A stretch of 9,245 bases of DNA from Candidatus Bathyarchaeota archaeon (GTDB lineage Archaea > Thermoproteota > Bathyarchaeia > Bathyarchaeales > Bathyarchaeaceae), in assembly GCA_029883255.1 (NCBI GenBank), contig JAOUJL010000047.1, positions 1-9,245 of the forward strand. Direction: 5' to 3'. Under the pieces are notes generated by a model. That model saw only the letters and a program-made list of their open reading frames with translations, was not told the DNA's origin and searched no databases. The translations under genes were made by a program, and so were the position numbers. Below are positions 1 to 6,501 of this stretch, one piece after another; position 1 is the first letter of the stretch, and the number at the start of each line of letters is the position of its first letter.

Positions 1-30
1 TTGCACGGAGATTTTTCCGTCTATGAAGCT

Positions 31-38
31 GCGCGCGC
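31..38. repeat. Intergenic (CG)4 tract
   Basis: An uninterrupted run of alternating G and C lies just beyond the 3' end of the HAD phosphatase gene. It belongs to the dispersed family of intergenic CG tracts found across this window. Confidence 0.8.
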
Positions 39-56
39 TAATAGCGCCTGACCCAC

Positions 57-689
57 TCATCGAATGAAGTATGGCAATATTCCTTTCAGATCTTTATCCT
101 CGACAACTACATCTGCTGCCTCTCTGACTTGCTCATTATTGGTATTGAACGCGATACTAAATCCTGCTGCTTTGAACATAGGGACGTCAAAAATGGTGTC
201 GCCTATCACCGCACAATTTGGAAGAGTCATATGCTCTTTCGAAGCAAGTTCTCTTAACACAGCTATTTTGTTTAGTGGATTGACGACTTCTTCTCCTTTT
301 CCTGTTAGAATTTCGTTTCTATTGGCTATTATCTTGTTGGCATAAATATGGTCAATTCTGAGCTTTTGCTGGATGCGTTCTGCAAGAATTGAAATTCCAG
401 CGCTAATTATTGCGGTTTTGTATCCTTCCTTGCGTAGTTGAGGAACTGCTAATTCAGCGCCTTTCATTAAATGAACTTCTGAGAGGATGTTTTTGAGAGT
501 TTTTATATTCACCGTCCCCCAGAGAGCGATGTCCTTTTTCATAAATTCACCGTAGCTGATTCTATGATTAAGAAATTCTTTGAGGTTGTCTCTGTTGTCT
601 ACATTGAATCTTTTGTGAACAAATTGCCAACTGCTTTCGATGTCAACCAAGACTCCATCCATGTCAAAGACAATTATTTTTGTGTTCAA
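57..689 (-). CDS. HAD-superfamily phosphatase, phosphoserine phosphatase-like (subfamily IB type)
   Basis: This is a 210-residue soluble hydrolase predicted to remove phosphate from a small molecule through a phospho-aspartate intermediate. All four HAD motifs are present: DMDGV at residues 9-13 (nucleophile D9, acid/base D11), S96 in IISAG (motif II), K141 as the likely motif III lysine, and GDTIFD at 163-168 (D164 and D168 for Mg2+). A helical cap fits between motifs I and II, as in archaeal phosphoserine phosphatase-like proteins. The start is TTG at 687-689. It is forced, because an in-frame TAG lies four codons upstream (699-701) and the next ATG falls inside motif I. The SD is weak (AGGT about 7 nt upstream). 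The gene stands alone on the minus strand. Whether phosphoserine is the real substrate cannot be told from sequence, since this family is broad. Confidence 0.9.
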   Translation of the reverse strand: MNTKIIVFDMDGVLVDIESSWQFVHKRFNVDNRDNLKEFLNHRISYGEFMKKDIALWGTVNIKTLKNILSEVHLMKGAELAVPQLRKEGYKTAIISAGISILAERIQQKLRIDHIYANKIIANRNEILTGKGEEVVNPLNKIAVLRELASKEHMTLPNCAVIGDTIFDVPMFKAAGFSIAFNTNNEQVREAADVVVEDKDLKGILPYFIR

Positions 690-716
690 GCCGCAAACCT
701 ACGACACTTGTCTCAA

Positions 717-735
717 TTAACAGTTATTATGTTAA
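717..735 (-). promoter_or_regulatory. Inverted repeat in the HAD gene promoter region
   Basis: TTAACA and TGTTAA arms are separated by 7 A/T-rich bases, 28-46 nt upstream of the TTG start of the HAD gene. On the minus strand the centre contains an A/T-rich box (CATAATAAC) at a plausible TATA distance. A repressor bound here could block TBP or TFB. The pairing is seen in the sequence; the regulatory role is inferred. Confidence 0.3.
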
Positions 736-813
736 CAGCGCGCTATGTTTTTTGCGATTCACCGAGTGTGCTAATGAATTTTTGGACAATTTGACGTACC
801 ATTTCGCCCGCGC

Positions 814-822
814 CGCGCGCAC
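814..822. repeat. Intergenic CG tract
   Basis: A nine-base alternating purine-pyrimidine run (cgcgcgcac) sits in a locally GC-rich patch (805-822) inside otherwise A/T-rich intergenic DNA. It is one of the dispersed boundary tracts. Confidence 0.7.
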
Positions 823-862
823 TTAAAATTTTGAAATATTGATCAAATGCTCAAATAAGCTA

Positions 863-955
863 TTACTGCTCAGTTTTCTCTTCTTGTATTTCTATTTGTG
901 CTCCTTCTGGAGATGCCTCCCTATATTTTTTCATTGTTAGATAGTATAACTCCAT
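863..955 (-). CDS. Possible 30-residue small protein or gene remnant
   Basis: An ATG at 953-955 opens a 30-residue frame ending in TAA at 863-865. The product would begin MELYYLTMKKYR and end in a glutamate-rich tail (IEIQEEKTEQ). The frame stays open further upstream, with a GTG at 983-985 giving 40 residues, and runs antisense into the gene at 1030, so the true start is unclear. The charged, low-complexity C-terminus looks protein-like, but there is no good SD. It could be the tail of a decayed gene or chance. No function is suggested. Confidence 0.22.
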   Translation of the reverse strand: MELYYLTMKKYREASPEGAQIEIQEEKTEQ

Positions 956-1029
956 GGCCCCATCATTCAGAAAAATAACCGGCACGGAGTCCGACTGTTC
1001 CGAATCGCATATTTTTCTCCTGACGACCC

Positions 1030-1419
1030 ATGCCGAAAAAGAAACATAAACGCGTGGCGGTCGGCTTCTACAAGGATGACGGCAAGACCAAGCCGGTCAC
1101 CAAATCAACTGGAGAGGTGCAACGCAAGAAACTCATCCAGAACCCTCGCAGATTCAAAGGAGTGAAGCCTCGACGGTATCTGGGTTCCGAAACGGAGGAG
1201 TTGGCGCGTGAAGCTACGGAAGAAAGGCTTCAACGAGTCACAGATGAGTACTGCAAAAAGCATGGTTTGCCTCTGTTGGAAGTTTCGATAGCGGCTTGGT
1301 ATGGACTGAAAGAAGAAGAAAAAATGCAGATTCTCCATGTTCCATTTGTGGGCTCGGATGAACGAGCTGGTAAGGCGGCCAAGAAGCAGACAGCCTCTAT
1401 CGTCGCATCCGCACCTTGA
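1030..1419 (+). CDS. Uncharacterised basic protein
   Basis: A 129-residue soluble protein that I do not recognise. The N-terminal 50 residues are strongly basic (MPKKKHKR, then KTKPVTKSTGEVQRKK and NPRRFKGVKPRRY), which would suit nucleic-acid binding. An acidic/basic helical stretch follows (about 52-75, SETEELAREATEERLQRV), then a compact segment with AAWYGLKEEEK near 88-98. The ATG is the only sensible start, and no clear SD precedes it. Its stop overlaps the start of the next ORF in a TTGA junction, so the two are probably translated together. The GC content of this pair is visibly higher than that of the flanking genes, which may mean a different origin. Confidence 0.7.
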   Translation: MPKKKHKRVAVGFYKDDGKTKPVTKSTGEVQRKKLIQNPRRFKGVKPRRYLGSETEELAREATEERLQRVTDEYCKKHGLPLLEVSIAAWYGLKEEEKMQILHVPFVGSDERAGKAAKKQTASIVASAP

Positions 1420-1604
1420 CGGCTGAAAGTCAAGACGTCTCCCGACAAATCGACCTGGTGCTGCAGAAACTCGCGAAACAAGACGCTGCCAACATCATAT
1501 TGGAGCAGTTCGCAGCCGCCCGCGTGATGGTGGAACGAGAACTCGGCAGCAAACTAACCGACGCTGAACAGTGGGCGCGCAAGAGACGAGTTGACAAAAG
1601 CTAA
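1416..1604 (+). CDS. Uncharacterised small helical partner protein
   Basis: A 62-residue frame begins with TTG at 1416-1418 and overlaps the stop of the preceding gene by 3 bases (TTGA). No SD is visible, so translation would rely on coupling to the upstream gene. The product is predicted to be almost entirely helical, with a regular hydrophobic spacing (IDLVLQKLAKQDAANIILEQFAAARVMVERELG) and a basic tail (WARKRRVDKS). This could be a dimerising or partner subunit for the basic protein encoded just upstream. A fused or frameshifted single gene is the main alternative. Confidence 0.55.
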   Translation: MTAESQDVSRQIDLVLQKLAKQDAANIILEQFAAARVMVERELGSKLTDAEQWARKRRVDKS

Positions 1605-1726
1605 CCGATAGAACTCGAAATTTTCTCAGTTAGGCGTTTACTTTGGGAGCGATTTTCCTGGCGAAACTTTTCCAACTTAAACGAAGTTTAGAAGAAATGT
1701 TTAAACCCTCGAAAGGATAGAGTTAA

Positions 1727-1816
1727 ATGGCTAAGCCAACGCTGAATGTGTTGGAGGCGCGTCACCGCCTAGCCCCAGTGAGGGGCAGAAAGAGGACAAA
1801 ATCGAAAAAGGACTGA
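1727..1816 (+). CDS. 29-residue basic small protein
   Basis: The ATG is preceded at 8-9 nt by GAAAGGAT, a reasonable SD. The product ends in a highly basic tail (RGRKRTKSKKD). Its TGA stop lies only 5 nt before the ATG of the membrane protein at 1822, suggesting an operon. A possible promoter box, CTTAAA at 1676-1681, lies about 50 nt upstream. It may be a real microprotein or a leader ORF that helps translation of the membrane protein. No family is recognised. Confidence 0.4.
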   Translation: MAKPTLNVLEARHRLAPVRGRKRTKSKKD

Positions 1817-1821
1817 AAGAT

Positions 1822-2247
1822 ATGAAAACATCTCGATTTAAGATAGCGGCTCTAGTGCTGCTCGCTGCTACCGTGGCTTTCGTCGTGGCTTTAGCTGTAC
1901 ACATGTGGAACCACTACGCCTGGCTTGCGGAACAAGCGGAGTCTAATGTCTTCATCTCTGCGATTCTCAAAGGGGAATGGGTCATCGGCTTGTTCGTTCT
2001 CGCCGTGCTGTGGACTACCCTCGGGTCTCTGAAAGCGTCCAAGGGTACGTGGAAAAAGGTGACGATGTTAGCTTTGCTTGCTCCGTTAGTTTTTTCGATG
2101 TTTCCCGCATGCTTCGCCGACCAAAGCGGCCCTTTCATAACCGTCCGCGATCTGAAATTTGGTCTAAAGAAAAGACACATTCTCAGTTTCATATTAATAG
2201 TAGCTTCAATCGTGGGATTTATGATAATTGGAATTACAGTAATCTAG
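1822..2247 (+). CDS. Four-helix integral membrane protein, unknown function
   Basis: A 141-residue protein with four hydrophobic segments: about 8-28, 53-70, 80-98 and 119-140. The N-terminus is short and positively charged (MKTSRFK), and a basic loop lies between helices 2 and 3 (KASKGTWKK). The loop after helix 3 carries SGPFITVRDLKFGLKKRH. Helix 1 and the region after it contain several aromatic and histidine residues (VHMWNHYAW), but no cofactor motif stands out. The gene follows a 29-residue ORF by 5 nt. I do not recognise the family and suggest no transport or enzyme role. Confidence 0.75.
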   Translation: MKTSRFKIAALVLLAATVAFVVALAVHMWNHYAWLAEQAESNVFISAILKGEWVIGLFVLAVLWTTLGSLKASKGTWKKVTMLALLAPLVFSMFPACFADQSGPFITVRDLKFGLKKRHILSFILIVASIVGFMIIGITVI

Positions 2248-2342
2248 TCCCCCAAAGTTCTAAACTCTAGCTAATCATACATTTAGAGAACTCTATAATT
2301 TCACATTTTAGATTCCTAGAGGGACATTCAGGTTTTGTTTTT

Positions 2343-2353
2343 CGCGCGCGCGC
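2343..2353. repeat. Intergenic (CG)n tract, 11 bp
   Basis: An uninterrupted alternating C/G run lies in A/T-rich DNA between the membrane protein gene and the Nudix gene. It is a member of the dispersed CG-tract family. Confidence 0.85.
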
Positions 2354-2457
2354 TGTATTGGGGAACCCATCAACGGTTATCATCAAGAAATCATATTTGC
2401 GAAAGTCTCCATTTATCAAAACAGCCTTATTTGCACTAGATTGTACGTAGGCATTGT

Positions 2458-2832
2458 TTGAGACCTGAAACTGATTACTACTATCTTCCGGGAGGCGGTG
2501 TTTGGTTTCACGAGAAAATAGAGGACTGTCTTGTTCGTGAGGTTAAGGAGGAAACAGGATTGGAGGTCAAAGCGGAACGGCTTCTGTGGGTACGAGATTT
2601 TGTAGAAGGCTTCCCTGACTTGCATGGCATTGAAATATTCTTCTTAGCCACCATTACAGGAGGCAAATTCAAACCCGTGCATGACACTGAACCGCTCGAA
2701 TTCTCGTTTATGAAGGTAGAAAAGCTTGAAAGTATCCGTTTCTATCCTTCATCGTTCATTACGAATCTCAAGAAACTCCGAGATAACAGAGACTGGCAGG
2801 AAACAAGCGTATACACGAGATCAGCACCCTAG
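2458..2832 (+). CDS. Nudix hydrolase with incomplete N-terminus
   Basis: Nudix enzymes cleave nucleoside diphosphates linked to another group, using divalent metal bound by the Nudix box. That box is perfect here at residues 13-35 of this frame (GX5EX7REUXEEXGU, with E19, R27, E28, E31, E32 and G34), so the catalytic loop is intact. The problem is the 5' end. The only in-frame start is a TTG at 2458 with no SD, which leaves 12 residues before the box where 30-45 are usual. The frame upstream still reads like family sequence (IVRRHCLRPETDYYYLPGG from 2440), but an in-frame TAG at 2437-2439 cuts it off. Another frame upstream encodes SPFIKTALFALD, which could be the missing first strand shifted by one base. 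This may therefore be a young pseudogene. Substrate cannot be predicted. Confidence 0.75.
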   Translation: MRPETDYYYLPGGGVWFHEKIEDCLVREVKEETGLEVKAERLLWVRDFVEGFPDLHGIEIFFLATITGGKFKPVHDTEPLEFSFMKVEKLESIRFYPSSFITNLKKLRDNRDWQETSVYTRSAP

Positions 2833-2839
2833 ATTTACT

Positions 2840-2858
2840 CGCGCGCATGCATGCATGT
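2840..2858. repeat. Composite (CG)n-(ATGC)n alternating tract, 19 bp
   Basis: A CGCGCGC run is joined directly to ATGCATGCATGT, giving 19 consecutive alternating purine-pyrimidine steps. It lies in the 50-bp gap between two convergent genes, the Nudix gene and the 430-residue gene. Confidence 0.85.
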
Positions 2859-2882
2859 TTCGTATGGAAAAATAGACGTCAA

Positions 2883-4175
2883 TCAGTCTTCACTCAAGAG
2901 ACTATTGATAACTGATCTAGGATATAGCAACAATTCTTCAATCCAACAATTGATGGTCTTCTTTATTTTGTCTTCTTCCTCCCCTTTTTTATGCTGTGAA
3001 ATAACCAATTTCTTTCTTCTCCATTGATGACCATAAAAATCAGTAACCTGGTGCGAAAAAGGTTGTATAAAACGAACAAGATTTTCATCCAACTGGGAAT
3101 ATTTCGCATTCGCCGTTTCTAGAGTCTTACTATCAATCTTCTCGGCATTGGAGCGAAGATTCAAACATATTGTTCTAGCACCAAAGGCGTAAGGTATGGC
3201 ATCATAAAGAAGATTCAATGCATCATCAGTGTTTCTCGCATTAAGAGCCCTTGACATCTTTTGATAAATAATATCTTGATATTTCTCCACTATCTCGACC
3301 AATTCTCTCGAATACCCTGAAGTTATGGCTCTCTTTATAGTCGCAGCCAAGACAATACTAGGGTCAACGATTTCACTAGAGGTCAGATAAATTGCCAATA
3401 AACTGAAGTTTGCAAATATAGCCCTGTTATGTGAAGCCCCTAGAATAGGATTGTCTGAAGCTGCTTTTGGAGCAATATACCCACAAATGTCGCAAGTAGT
3501 TGCTACAGATCCAAACAAATATCCATCAACACAATATTTTGTACGTTCATCTGCTAGGTGTTTTGAAAAATCTTTTAGATGTTTTGGCATGACAGCCAAG
3601 TAGTGATTAACATCACCAGGATACTCAGCAAGTTTGATCTGTTTGACGTCTTGGTCCGCGAGCAAAGACTTACGAAACTCAATTATTTTACTCTTGTTGA
3701 ACCCAGGATGAATTGCACGAACTGTCCTCTTAAGATTTTCAACAGACTGCCTGTCAAAATTCCCCTCTCTTTCTTCAGAAACGATATTTGATCCATATGC
3801 AAGATTGCGAAAGGCTTCTGTCACTACAACATTTTTCTCAAGACTAGCAACGACTCTTCTAAAGACTTCTAATGTTCTATTGGCTTCGTTTTCACTGCAA
3901 TAAAAAGTTGCAGCAACTTTTTCCCCTTCAGGAAGATCACCTCTTGATTTGCCAGACCATTCGTTTGGATAAAACTCATATCGATCTCCAATTGGTGATA
4001 CATTCTTTAACCATTTTCCGATTAGTGAAACTTTGTTTTCAAGTTCATATTTTAGATGTTTTTCACTAAAAACATATGCACAGTCAAAGTGCCTTGGGAT
4101 GTAGGCAGTCAGAGCCCTTGCGACGCACTTGGTTTGCTCCAGAAGCGTCTTTCCTTCATTTGGACCCATTAGCAC
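2883..4175 (-). CDS. Uncharacterised 430-residue protein, third gene of a membrane-protein operon
   Basis: A large soluble protein I do not recognise. It has no signal peptide and no clear transmembrane segment. The N-terminal 150 residues are mixed alpha/beta, and the C-terminal half (about 250-430) is mostly helical with charged helices. A CDICG motif at 228-232 provides a possible metal-binding CxxC pair, but no second pair is obvious. The frame can start at GTG 4173-4175, overlapping the previous stop by one base (TAGTG), or at ATG 4167-4169. The ATG, 9 nt after GGGAG, has the better SD spacing and would give 428 residues. It is the last gene of a tight three-gene operon with two membrane proteins, so it may act at the membrane as their cytoplasmic partner. 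That is inference from gene order only. Confidence 0.75.
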   Translation of the reverse strand: MLMGPNEGKTLLEQTKCVARALTAYIPRHFDCAYVFSEKHLKYELENKVSLIGKWLKNVSPIGDRYEFYPNEWSGKSRGDLPEGEKVAATFYCSENEANRTLEVFRRVVASLEKNVVVTEAFRNLAYGSNIVSEEREGNFDRQSVENLKRTVRAIHPGFNKSKIIEFRKSLLADQDVKQIKLAEYPGDVNHYLAVMPKHLKDFSKHLADERTKYCVDGYLFGSVATTCDICGYIAPKAASDNPILGASHNRAIFANFSLLAIYLTSSEIVDPSIVLAATIKRAITSGYSRELVEIVEKYQDIIYQKMSRALNARNTDDALNLLYDAIPYAFGARTICLNLRSNAEKIDSKTLETANAKYSQLDENLVRFIQPFSHQVTDFYGHQWRRKKLVISQHKKGEEEDKIKKTINCWIEELLLYPRSVINSLLSED

Positions 4176-4648
4176 TAGCTCCCAATCAGTCCTTCCACTG
4201 AACTACGAACAACCTTTGCAATCTCCGATGCTCTTTTCTGAGTCAATCCCTTGTCTTTAAGAATTCTAACAATCAAATCTTCGCTTGCTTCAATTGCTGA
4301 TTCCAACGCTTTCTTGTCTGCCTTTTTTGCAGCTGACTTCAGGTCATCAATACTCTTTTTCAGATCTTCTTTTTCTATTTGTGAATCCTCACTTTCGCCA
4401 CGGAATAAAGCCTCAATCTTATCAAGAACCCAGTTTGTTATTTTCTTGCCATATTCTTCAATTCTATTTTCTAATGCGGTCTTTGCTCCCTTTCCAAAGG
4501 CGTTGATGAAGAAGAGCGCAGCAGCAACAATCAAAGTGGGTCCAATGAAAAATGATTCCTTAATGTCCACAGGTTTGAACACCATGAGCGGCGAGTCAGG
4601 TTTTCTTAATTCTCCAGCAACAGAGTTAATTGCTTCTTCCTGATTCAA
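4175..4648 (-). CDS. Membrane-anchored helical protein, second gene of operon
   Basis: A 157-residue protein with one strong hydrophobic segment at about 33-50 (FFIGPTLIVAAALFFINA). It is followed by an amphipathic, highly charged helical domain. Residues 86-118 (SEDSQIEKEDLKKSIDDLKSAAKKADKK) look like a coiled coil, and the C-terminal part (about 119-155) forms further helices. The layout suggests a single-pass anchor with a cytoplasmic oligomerisation domain. The start is TTG at 4646-4648, chosen because a perfect GGAGGTGA SD ends 4 nt before it; an ATG nearer the SD opens only eight codons. It lies 4 nt after the first gene and overlaps the third gene by 1 nt. Confidence 0.75.
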   Translation of the reverse strand: MNQEEAINSVAGELRKPDSPLMVFKPVDIKESFFIGPTLIVAAALFFINAFGKGAKTALENRIEEYGKKITNWVLDKIEALFRGESEDSQIEKEDLKKSIDDLKSAAKKADKKALESAIEASEDLIVRILKDKGLTQKRASEIAKVVRSSVEGLIGS

Positions 4649-4652
4649 TCAT

Positions 4653-4660
4653 TCACCTCC
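4653..4660 (-). promoter_or_regulatory. Perfect SD (GGAGGTGA) overlapping the upstream stop codon
   Basis: The minus-strand sequence GGAGGTGA contains the last codons and TGA stop of the 107-residue gene and is also the ribosome binding site of the next gene, whose TTG start follows 4 nt later. This decides the TTG start and ties the two genes in translation. Confidence 0.8.
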
Positions 4661-4976
4661 TTCTATCGTAATCCGACTCTCCTCTCAAGCATTTGGAAAG
4701 ATTTTCAAAAGCTTGCGCTGCTTCAGCATCATTTTGAGCTCTACCCTGATCTCGGTCAAAATTCCGCCAGCATTCAGTAATACGAACGTTGATATATGGA
4801 CTGATTTTTTTCCTGTATTTCCACCAAGCAACAACATAGCCAACCGTTGCCGCCGCTATCATAACACCTACAAATAGAATTGTGAGCGAGAGGTCGGGCA
4901 ACTCTTTCAGTTGTAAAACCCAGAGTATTGAGCCGAACAAATATGCCTTAAACTTATCATTCGTTTCTTTTTCCAA
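4653..4976 (-). CDS. Small two-helix membrane protein, first gene of operon
   Basis: A 107-residue protein with a short hydrophobic segment at about 11-24 (AYLFGSILWVLQL) and a longer one at about 31-52 (LTILFVGVMIAAATVGYVVAWW), separated by a tight turn (KELPD). The C-terminal half is a soluble charged tail after a basic stop-transfer stretch (KYRKK). The start is TTG at 4974-4976, preceded by GAGAGGA at 5 nt; the frame has no upstream ATG before a stop at 5004-5006. It leads a three-gene operon, and its own stop codon sits inside the SD of the next gene. No family was recognised. A hairpin membrane subunit is the simplest picture. Confidence 0.7.
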   Translation of the reverse strand: MEKETNDKFKAYLFGSILWVLQLKELPDLSLTILFVGVMIAAATVGYVVAWWKYRKKISPYINVRITECWRNFDRDQGRAQNDAEAAQAFENLSKCLRGESDYDRRR

Positions 4977-5020
4977 TATATCCTCTCTCTTGTACGCGCA
5001 CCATTATTTCCACTGATTGT

Positions 5021-5029
5021 TATTTAAAA
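5021..5029 (-). promoter_or_regulatory. TATA box for the three-gene operon
   Basis: On the minus strand a TTTTAAATA box follows a purine-rich BRE-like CGAGAG, about 50 nt upstream of the TTG start of the first gene. Transcription starting 25 nt downstream would leave a short leader that carries the GAGAGGA SD. Confidence 0.5.
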
Positions 5030-5037
5030 CTCTCGGT

Positions 5038-5049
5038 TGCATGCATGCA
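5038..5049. repeat. (ATGC)n alternating tract, 12 bp
   Basis: Tandem TGCA/ATGC steps give 12 alternating purine-pyrimidine bases, just upstream of the operon TATA box and 16 bp from a pure CG tract. Confidence 0.75.
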
Positions 5050-5065
5050 GCATAGTTGTCTACAC

Positions 5066-5075
5066 CGCGCGCGCG
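5066..5075. repeat. Intergenic (CG)5 tract
   Basis: Ten uninterrupted alternating C/G bases in the divergent promoter region upstream of the three-gene operon. Confidence 0.85.
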
Positions 5076-5265
5076 AACTTCATATTCCCTTCTCAAATAA
5101 CCATCTCCCTATAACCATATATTCTACACTTGGTTTAAAACAGTTTCGAGTTTAAGGAATGCACGATTGTTCCATACCCATAATACATAGTATATTATAA
5201 TACAATGCATTGCAATATCACACTTCGTTTGGGTTTGGGGATTAAAATTTAATTCTCTCTCTCTA

Positions 5266-5275
5266 GCGCGCGCGC
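5266..5275. repeat. Intergenic (GC)5 tract abutting a TATA-like box
   Basis: Ten alternating G/C bases are followed directly by CTATAAA, on the upstream side of the methyltransferase-like gene, so the tract lies where a BRE would be. The tract is seen; a promoter role is inferred. Confidence 0.8.
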
Positions 5276-5352
5276 TATAAAGCTGAAGCGAGCTAATTAG
5301 GCTACAATGCAACTTATATCCGTTTGATAGATATAACAAAGCGGAGAAAATC

Positions 5353-5949
5353 ATGTCACTTATTCCAGAATTTGAATTAGGATTATGGAACGCTTGGATT
5401 TTCATGGTTCCCGCTCTCTTGATACTACTTCTCTGTTTTCCCTTGATGATGAAAAAAGGTGCACCTGGTGGTCCAGTGCGTGCGGTCCAGCGCGCATGTA
5501 AGTCTAAGACTACGCTGTTAGTCGCCTCTCTCTCCAAGTTTATTATTTTTCCAGCCGTTATATACTCTGTTTTTCTGCCGCTAAAATTAGGGACGATATG
5601 GTTCTACGTAGGTCTTCCAATCACGCTACTAGGCTTAGTTGGAACCATACTAGTTCTGGTGAGTTGGGCGAACACTCCAGCGGGTGAACCAGTTACCAGA
5701 GGAATTTATCGGTATTCTAGACATCCTATGTATGTAACGATGGTTTTGCTTCTTTTGGGTGTGAGCATACTTTCGGCTTCGTGGGTTTTCTTGTTGTTGA
5801 CCATCATATCAGGAGTTGGATTCACTCGTCCATTTTTCCTAAAGGTTGAAGAAGCCCAGTGCCTTGGACATTACGGTGCCGCCTATCGAGAATACATGAA
5901 CAGAACCCCAAGATGGATAGGAATACCGAAATCAGAGAAAAAAGACTAG
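5353..5949 (+). CDS. Isoprenylcysteine carboxyl methyltransferase (ICMT)/phospholipid methyltransferase-like membrane protein
   Basis: A 198-residue integral membrane protein. Hydrophobic segments lie at about 13-33, 55-75, 82-104 and 127-157. The C-terminal part carries the family signature: GIYRYSRHPMYV at 117-128 (R123, H124 and P125 for AdoMet contact), the paired acidic residues E166-E167, and GHYGAAYREYMNRTPRWIG at 172-190. In this superfamily members methylate isoprenylcysteine, phospholipids or other membrane substrates with AdoMet, using a half-buried active site. Archaeal substrates are mostly unknown, so I give none. The ATG has a GGAG SD at 5343-5346, 6 nt upstream. The gene appears monocistronic and converges with the SnoaL-like gene after 66 bp. 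Confidence 0.88.
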   Translation: MSLIPEFELGLWNAWIFMVPALLILLLCFPLMMKKGAPGGPVRAVQRACKSKTTLLVASLSKFIIFPAVIYSVFLPLKLGTIWFYVGLPITLLGLVGTILVLVSWANTPAGEPVTRGIYRYSRHPMYVTMVLLLLGVSILSASWVFLLLTIISGVGFTRPFFLKVEEAQCLGHYGAAYREYMNRTPRWIGIPKSEKKD

Positions 5950-6015
5950 TATCTAACAATGCTTTTGCTACTTACCCGATAGACATGTGGATTGCTGAAA
6001 TGTTGGCTAAGGCAG

Positions 6016-6480
6016 TTACTTGACATCTTCTGGAAAGAGTTTCTTTGCTTTTCCTGTATATTCGATAACACCCAGCTGTTTAAAGAGATCTAACACGTCA
6101 CGGACTGACTTTCTCTCCACAATCTTCCCATCAACTATGCGAAAGATGTGAACAGCCGTCCATGTCATCTTTTTGCCAGTAGGGGCGAATGTAATTCCAA
6201 AGAATTCCCATTCGCCTGTGTGTGTCCCAGTCATTGTAGTACGAACCCAAACCTTGTCCCCTTCAGCGATGATGTCCTCGATAGTTAAATGGAGATCGGG
6301 AAAGCCCCTGTAAACGTCAGCATAGTATTGTTTGACACTTTCGAGACCTCGTAGTTCATGAGGTGTGTTAGGTGCGTCAACATAATCTAGTGCCATAAGC
6401 TCGTCCAGCAAGTCTGGGTTGTGCTTATTGAGGGCTTCATGCAAACTGCGAATAATAGCCTTATTCTTTTCAAATGACAT
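6016..6480 (-). CDS. SnoaL-like (ester cyclase-type) NTF2-fold protein
   Basis: A 154-residue cytoplasmic protein of the SnoaL-like family. The sequence shows the usual order: an N-terminal helix (NKAIIRSLHEALNKHNPDLLDELM), the YYADVYRGFPDLHLTIEDIIAEGDKVWVR block, the TGTHTGEW and GITFAPTGKKMTW strands, and the final FRIVDGKIVERKSVRD strand. Family members include polyketide ester cyclases and many binding proteins or enzymes of unknown substrate, so the exact role is open. I start at ATG 6478-6480 rather than the upstream TTG at 6507, because GAGGGG lies 9 nt before the ATG. Its promoter and leader are a near copy of the block before the SRPBCC gene at 9087. Confidence 0.85.
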   Translation of the reverse strand: MSFEKNKAIIRSLHEALNKHNPDLLDELMALDYVDAPNTPHELRGLESVKQYYADVYRGFPDLHLTIEDIIAEGDKVWVRTTMTGTHTGEWEFFGITFAPTGKKMTWTAVHIFRIVDGKIVERKSVRDVLDLFKQLGVIEYTGKAKKLFPEDVK

Positions 6481-6501
6481 AGAACATAACCCCTCTTCTA
6501 T

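Larger units (their letters stand above)
690..1029. other. Intergenic region between divergent genes
   Basis: This stretch of about 340 bases holds the HAD promoter-proximal inverted repeat, a short GCGCGC run at 738-743, a CG-rich tract at 805-822, and one possible tiny minus-strand ORF at 863-955. No RNA gene was recognised. The TATA box of the plus-strand gene at 1030 is not clear. Confidence 0.5.
4977..5352. other. Divergent intergenic region with CG tracts and promoters
   Basis: These 376 bases separate the three-gene minus-strand operon from the plus-strand methyltransferase-like gene. They contain an ATGC tract, two (CG)5 tracts, a minus-strand TATA box near 5021-5029 and possible plus-strand boxes CTATAAA (5275-5281) and CTTATAT (5313-5319). 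The middle (about 5100-5260) is A/T-rich with a short AT palindrome-like patch near 5190-5200 and no recognisable gene or RNA. Confidence 0.55.

Noticed and set aside
4251..4643. Plus-strand frame of 130 codons
   Set aside because: Antisense shadow of the anchored coiled-coil gene; composition is serine/leucine/phenylalanine-rich, as expected from the complement of a lysine/glutamate-rich gene.
5124..5537. Long open frame on the minus strand crossing the divergent region and the 5' end of the methyltransferase-like gene
   Set aside because: It runs antisense through a clear family gene, has low-complexity content (from CT repeats and the CG tract) and no SD.
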